A stretch of DNA of 64,000 nt from an uncultured Oscillospiraceae bacterium (lineage in GTDB: Bacteria > Bacillota > Clostridia > Oscillospirales > Oscillospiraceae), in contig CALWVV010000009.1 of the NCBI GenBank assembly GCA_944385035.1, forward strand, positions 37,367-101,366. The letters are read 5' to 3'. The translations under genes were made by a program, and so were the position numbers. Shown here piece after piece: positions 60,461-64,000 of the stretch. How positions within the stretch are numbered: the stretch's first letter is position 1; every line of letters starts with the position of its first letter. A model generated the notes under the pieces. That model was given only the letters and a program-made list of their open reading frames with translations. It had not been told where the DNA came from and ran no database searches.

Positions 60461-61237
60461 TTACTCCTCAATGTCCGCCCGGCTCACCGCCACGCACTTT
60501 TTCTTCTCCGTGTCAAAAGTAAACAGGCACGCGTTCAGCTTGCAGTTCCCCTCAGCCTCCTCATACCGGCGGGGAAGTCCGCCTAAAAAGAGGTTGATGG
60601 AGTGCTCGGGCTTAATCCCCAGCACCGAACGCCGGGGGCCCGTCATGCCAAGGTCCGTGACAAAGCCGGTGCCCTTTGGGAGGATCTGGCAGTCAGCGGT
60701 GGGCACATGGGTGTGGGTGCCCCACACAGCGGCCGCCCGGCCGTCCAGATACCAGGCCATGGCCCCCTTCTCGCTGGTGGCCTCGGCGTGGAAGTCCACC
60801 ACCGCCAGGTCATAATTGCCCCGGTTTAAGAGCCAGTCGGCGGATTTGAAGGGGCTGTCCAGGTTGGAATTGAGCTCCAGGCGGCCCATTAGGTTCAGGA
60901 CCGCGATGCGCATTCCCTGGCAGGAATAGACCCCCATCCCCCGTCCGGGTACCCGCCCGGCGTAATTGGCGGGGCGGAGTATGCGGGGTTCCTTGTCCAG
61001 ATAGTCTCCGATCTGGATTCGATTCCAGGTATGATTCCCCAATGTAATCACATCCGCCCCGGCCTCCAGCATCCGCCGGGCCTGGGCAGGGGTGACGCCC
61101 ACTCCTGAGGCGTTTTCCCCGTTGACTACGGTAAAGTGGGCCCCCAGTTCCTCCCGCAGGGAGGAGAGCCGGCGGGACAGGATGTCCTGTCCCCCCTCCC
61201 CTACCACGTCTCCTACGGCCAATAGCTTCAGCAGCAT
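60461..61237 (-). CDS. ymdB: YmdB-type metallophosphodiesterase
   Basis: A 258-residue phosphodiesterase with GDVVGEGG, NGENASG, GNHTWN, DFHAEATSEK and GTHTHVPT, the family's metal and phosphate ligands. B. subtilis YmdB hydrolyses 2',3'-cyclic nucleotides and affects biofilm and motility decisions. AAAGGAGGAG precedes the ATG. First gene of the ymdB-yhaO-yhaN run. Confidence 0.94.
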   Translation of the reverse strand: MLLKLLAVGDVVGEGGQDILSRRLSSLREELGAHFTVVNGENASGVGVTPAQARRMLEAGADVITLGNHTWNRIQIGDYLDKEPRILRPANYAGRVPGRGMGVYSCQGMRIAVLNLMGRLELNSNLDSPFKSADWLLNRGNYDLAVVDFHAEATSEKGAMAWYLDGRAAAVWGTHTHVPTADCQILPKGTGFVTDLGMTGPRRSVLGIKPEHSINLFLGGLPRRYEEAEGNCKLNACLFTFDTEKKKCVAVSRADIEE

Positions 61238-61287
61238 ACAAAACTCCTCCTTTGAGGCGATGTTGGTTCCATTCTATGATTGCTTCC

Positions 61288-61316
61288 ATTATATCGGATG
61301 GCGGACAAAACCGCAA
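61288..61316 (-). promoter_or_regulatory. Promoter of ymdB-yhaO-yhaN
   Basis: TTGCGG (61311-61316), 17 bases, TATAAT (61288-61293). Confidence 0.65.
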
Positions 61317-61324
61317 ACAAAAAA

Positions 61325-61350
61325 CAGGGGACGGCCAAAGCCGTCCCCTG
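61325..61350 (-). terminator. Terminator of pnp
   Basis: CAGGGGACGGC and its complement flank a four-base loop. TTTTTTGTTTG follows on the minus strand. Confidence 0.85.
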
Positions 61351-61362
61351 GGAAAGATAAAT

Positions 61363-63513
61363 TTACTTGATGGGCTCGCCGGCCTCTTTCTTGGCCTTGA
61401 TCTCCCTCAGAGCGTCCTTGTAGGAGAGGTTCACGCGGCCCTTGTCGTCAATATCGGTGACCTTGACCCAGATCATGTCGCCGATGTTGACCACGTCCTC
61501 CACCTTCTCCACCCGGTGCTCAGCCAACTTGGAGATGTGGACCATGCCGTCCTTGCCGGGGGCCAGCTCCACAAAGGCGCCGAACTGGAGGATGCGTACC
61601 ACCTTGCCGTAGTACAGCTCGCCCACCTGGGGCACGAAGACGATGGTCTCGATCATCTTCTTGGCGGCGTCGCAGGCCTCAGCGTTGGGGGAGGCGATGT
61701 GGATGGTGCCGTCGTCCTCGATGTCCACAGTGGCGCCGGAGTCAGCGGTGATCTTCTGGATGACGGAGCCGCCCTTGCCGATGACCTCGCGGATCTTGTC
61801 GGGGTCGATCTTCATGGTGATCATCTTGGGGGCGTACTTGCTCACCTCAGCGCGGGGAGCGGAGATGCAGGGGAGCATGATCTCGTCCAGGATGGCGAAG
61901 CGGGCGTCACGGGTGATGTCCAAGGCCTCCTTGATGATCTCATGGGTCAGACCGTCGTTCTTCAGGTCCATCTGGATGGCGGTGATACCGGCCTTGGTGC
62001 CGGCCACCTTGAAGTCCATCTCGCCGTGGAAGTCCTCCACGCCCTGGATGTCGATGAAGGTGGTGAAGCCGCCGTCATCGTCCTGGATGAGGCCGCAGGA
62101 GATGCCGGCCACGGGGGCCTTGATGGGCACGCCGGCGTCCATGAGGGCCAGGGTGGAGCCGCAGATGGAGCCCTGGGAGGTGGAGCCGTTGGAGGACAGC
62201 ACCTCAGAGACCACGCGGATGGCGTAGGGGAACTCGTCCACAGAGGGGAGCACCGGCACCAGGGCCCGCTCGGCCAGGGCGCCGTGGCCGTACTCCCGGC
62301 GGTTGGTGGACCGGGGAGCCTTGGCCTCGCCCACGGAGTAGGGCGGGAAGTTGTAGTGGTGCATATAGCGCTTCTCGGTCTCCTCCCAGATGGTGTCCAG
62401 CTTCTGAGAGGCGGCCAGGGTGTTCAGGGTGCACACGGACAGGACCTGGGTCTGGCCGCGGGTGAACAGGCCGGAGCCGTGGACCCGGGGCAGCACGCCC
62501 ACCTCGGCGGCCAGGGGGCGGATCTCGTTCTTGGCGCGGCCGTCCACACGGTGGCCCTCCAGCAGCCAGGCCTTGACGATCTTCTTCTGGAACTTGTAGG
62601 TGAACTCCTCCAGGAACTGGTCCATATCGGGGTACTCTTCCAGATACTTCTCATGCCACTTGTCGATCATGGCGTTCCAACGGGTCTCCCGGACATTCTT
62701 GTCATCGGTGTCCATGGCGGCCTTGGCCTCGTCCATGAACTCGTCCACGATCTTATCAAAGAGCTCCTGGTTGAACTGGGCGTGGTCGTACTCCATCTTG
62801 GGCTTGCCGATCTCAGCAACGATCTGGTCGATGAAGTCGATCTGCTTGCGGATCTCCTCGTGGGCCTTGACGATACCGGCATACATGATCTCGTCGGGGA
62901 TCTCGTCGGCGCCGGCCTCGATCATGACCACCTTCTCACGGGTGGCGGCCACGGTCACGTCCATGCGGGAGGTCTTGCGCTGCTCCTGGTTGGGGTTAAG
63001 GACGATCTGGCCGTCGCAGTAGCCCACCTCCAGGCAGCCGATGGGGCCGGCGAAGGGGATCTCAGAGTAGCTCACACAGGCGGAGGCGCCGATCATGGCG
63101 GCCACCTCGGGGGAGCAGTCGTAGTCCACGCTCATGACGGTGCACTGGATGCACACGTCGTTGCGGAAGTCGTAGGGGAACAGGGGGCGCATGGGCCGGT
63201 CGATGAGGCGGCTGGCCAGCACGGCGGGCAGAGAGGGGCGGCCCTCACGGCGCATGAAGGAGCCGGGGATGCGGCCCACGGCGTACAGCTTCTCCTCGAA
63301 CTCCACGCTCAGAGGGAAGAAGTCGATGCCGTCACGGGGACGGGGGGAGACGGTGACGGCCACCATCACGGTGGTGTCGCCATACTTGACCAGGGCGCTG
63401 GCGCTGGCCAGCTCGGCCACCTTGCCCACCTCGATGGTCAGGGGACGGCCGCACAGGTCCATGGTCCAGCTCTTGAAGTTAGGGAACTGCTTGTGCTTGA
63501 TCACAGTAGACAT
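61363..63513 (-). CDS. pnp: Polyribonucleotide nucleotidyltransferase
   Basis: A 716-residue phosphorolytic 3'-5' exoribonuclease. Two RNase PH domains (about 15-230 and 320-550) are joined by a helical linker, followed by a KH domain (IREVIGKGGSVIQKI) and an S1 domain (GKVVRILQFGAFVEL). GRREGRPSLPA-type FMRREGRPS and SNGSTSQGSICGSTLALMDAG (split) mark the active regions. The start MSTVIKHKQF at 63513 follows AAGGAG. It follows rpsO, the classical order, with two hairpins in the gap that may allow autoregulation. Confidence 0.96.
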   Translation of the reverse strand: MSTVIKHKQFPNFKSWTMDLCGRPLTIEVGKVAELASASALVKYGDTTVMVAVTVSPRPRDGIDFFPLSVEFEEKLYAVGRIPGSFMRREGRPSLPAVLASRLIDRPMRPLFPYDFRNDVCIQCTVMSVDYDCSPEVAAMIGASACVSYSEIPFAGPIGCLEVGYCDGQIVLNPNQEQRKTSRMDVTVAATREKVVMIEAGADEIPDEIMYAGIVKAHEEIRKQIDFIDQIVAEIGKPKMEYDHAQFNQELFDKIVDEFMDEAKAAMDTDDKNVRETRWNAMIDKWHEKYLEEYPDMDQFLEEFTYKFQKKIVKAWLLEGHRVDGRAKNEIRPLAAEVGVLPRVHGSGLFTRGQTQVLSVCTLNTLAASQKLDTIWEETEKRYMHHYNFPPYSVGEAKAPRSTNRREYGHGALAERALVPVLPSVDEFPYAIRVVSEVLSSNGSTSQGSICGSTLALMDAGVPIKAPVAGISCGLIQDDDGGFTTFIDIQGVEDFHGEMDFKVAGTKAGITAIQMDLKNDGLTHEIIKEALDITRDARFAILDEIMLPCISAPRAEVSKYAPKMITMKIDPDKIREVIGKGGSVIQKITADSGATVDIEDDGTIHIASPNAEACDAAKKMIETIVFVPQVGELYYGKVVRILQFGAFVELAPGKDGMVHISKLAEHRVEKVEDVVNIGDMIWVKVTDIDDKGRVNLSYKDALREIKAKKEAGEPIK

Positions 63514-63555
63514 GTTGACACTCCTTTTCTGAAATTGCTCGGAGCGCATACAGCC

Positions 63556-63612
63556 TTTTAGCACTTGAATCCGGGTCTGAACCCAGGTCAGGCGCGCATT
63601 CAACTGCTAAAA
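63556..63612 (-). promoter_or_regulatory. Long inverted repeat in the pnp leader
   Basis: TTTTAGCACTTGAAT (63556-63570) and ATTCAACTGCTAAAA (63598-63612) pair at 14 of 15 positions around a 27-base loop that can form its own small hairpin, ending about 45 bases before the pnp start. It is a candidate processing or autoregulatory stem. Confidence 0.5.
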
Positions 63613-63652
63613 AAACGGTTTGGCTCCGAATTTGGCTTAATCCATGTGTGAA

Positions 63653-63684
63653 CATAGGGCAGCGCGGTAAAACGCTGCCCTATG
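63653..63684 (-). terminator. Hairpin after rpsO
   Basis: CATAGGGCAGCG and its complement flank an eight-base loop. There is no T tract on the minus strand, so it may be an mRNA-stability or RNase III-type processing hairpin rather than a terminator. Confidence 0.45.
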
Positions 63685-63832
63685 AAACACAATTGTCACG
63701 CTGCGGATTGGGCGCGCGGCCGGGTCGCTTTCCCTGGGACTCCGGACACAAACAGCCGGGCTTCGCCCCGCTTGGTTTGTATCCGTCGCTCCGGTCCAAG
63801 CTCCCCTGCACGCCTATCCTGCGCGCTTCTTC

Positions 63833-64000
63833 TTACTTACGGATGCCCAGCTTGGCGATGATGGCGCGGTAACGCTCGATGTCCTTGGCCATCAGGTAGT
63901 CCAGCAGCTTGCGGCGCTTACCGATCATCTTGTACAGGCCGCGGCGGCTGTGGTTGTCGTGGATGTGCACCTTCAGGTGCTCGGTCAGCTCGTTGATGCG
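63833..64000 (-). CDS. rpsO: 30S ribosomal protein S15, C-terminal part
   Basis: The last 55 residues of S15, cut by the window edge. [20 protein letters not shown] and [17 protein letters not shown] (two adjoining segments) are the conserved rRNA-binding core, and the protein ends [15 protein letters not shown]. It lies upstream of pnp on the same strand, about 320 bases away. Confidence 0.96.
   Translation of the reverse strand, partial: RINELTEHLKVHIHDNHSRRGLYKMIGKRRKLLDYLMAKDIERYRAIIAKLGIRK

Noticed and set aside
61252-63561. A 769-codon plus-strand frame opposite pnp
   Set aside because: A shadow of pnp, made of Gly/Val/His/Leu-rich sequence; pnp itself is unmistakable.
1-64000. CRISPR arrays, tRNA and rRNA genes
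   Set aside because: No regularly spaced repeats and no cloverleaf or rRNA core sequences were noticed by eye. A covariance search could still find a missed tRNA.

Overview
The window looks like chromosome of a GC-rich, anaerobic, Gram-positive Firmicute, most like the Oscillospiraceae (Flavonifractor / Intestinimonas / Lawsonibacter type). The evidence is the set of Firmicutes gene neighbourhoods (recJ-relA-dtd-hemZ, a MurJ/SpoVB-type flippase with mazG, hup and rqcP, glmU-prs-pth, ytrA-type GntR with an ABC exporter), canonical GGAGG ribosome sites, TTGNNN-N17-TANNNT promoters and many intrinsic terminators. Genus is inferred; no rRNA is present. No tRNA, rRNA or CRISPR array was seen.

Layout. 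1-3.7 kb is a mobile-element scar: an IS1182-type transposase cut by an IS256-type element, which abuts a beheaded tyrosine recombinase, followed by two small accessory genes. 3.8-13.5 kb is housekeeping: LysM/G5/M23 wall hydrolase, small membrane protein, typA, pncB, secG, MBL hydrolase, mnmG, tadA. 13.5-13.9 kb is a gene-free stretch that I read as two tandem, homologous small RNA units behind identical direct-repeat boxes. 14-21.5 kb carries thiolase, pth, prs, a stand-alone GlmU acetyltransferase domain, an HD protein and proC-proB-proA. 21.6-24.9 kb is a GntR/ABC exporter operon with a clear operator. 25-30.5 kb is a four-gene cell-wall-like cluster: a racemase-fold protein lacking the PLP lysine, a D-aspartate ligase homologue, an Asp/Glu racemase, and a MurE ligase fused to an acetylglutamate-kinase domain. 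30.7-39.5 kb holds purine phosphorylase, amidohydrolase, flippase, mazG, hup, rqcP, an apbE/NusG-II/Gx-transporter set and an MBL protein. 39.5-51.2 kb (minus strand) has two paralogous membrane XRE regulators, a GH13 glycosidase, a uridine-kinase-like NTPase, hemZ, an MBL hydrolase, dtd, relA and recJ. 51.8-55.7 kb is a histidine module: YuiF-type permease, histidine ammonia-lyase with an unusual Ser-Ser-Gly cofactor triad, and a DapF-fold two-cysteine racemase. 55.7-64 kb holds a YerC/TrpR-like regulator, lepB, YhaN/YhaO-type DNA repair proteins, ymdB, pnp and the end of rpsO.

Most notable: (1) the D-Asp ligase / racemase / MurE-ArgB fusion / lysine-less Alr-fold cluster, which suggests an undescribed branch of peptidoglycan amino-acid chemistry; (2) the tandem candidate sRNAs, whose unpaired segments are antisense to an ideal Shine-Dalgarno plus AUG, behind response-regulator-like boxes that share a half-site with a WalR-like box at the wall-hydrolase promoter; (3) the histidine uptake / lyase / putative histidine racemase module; (4) the split GlmU.
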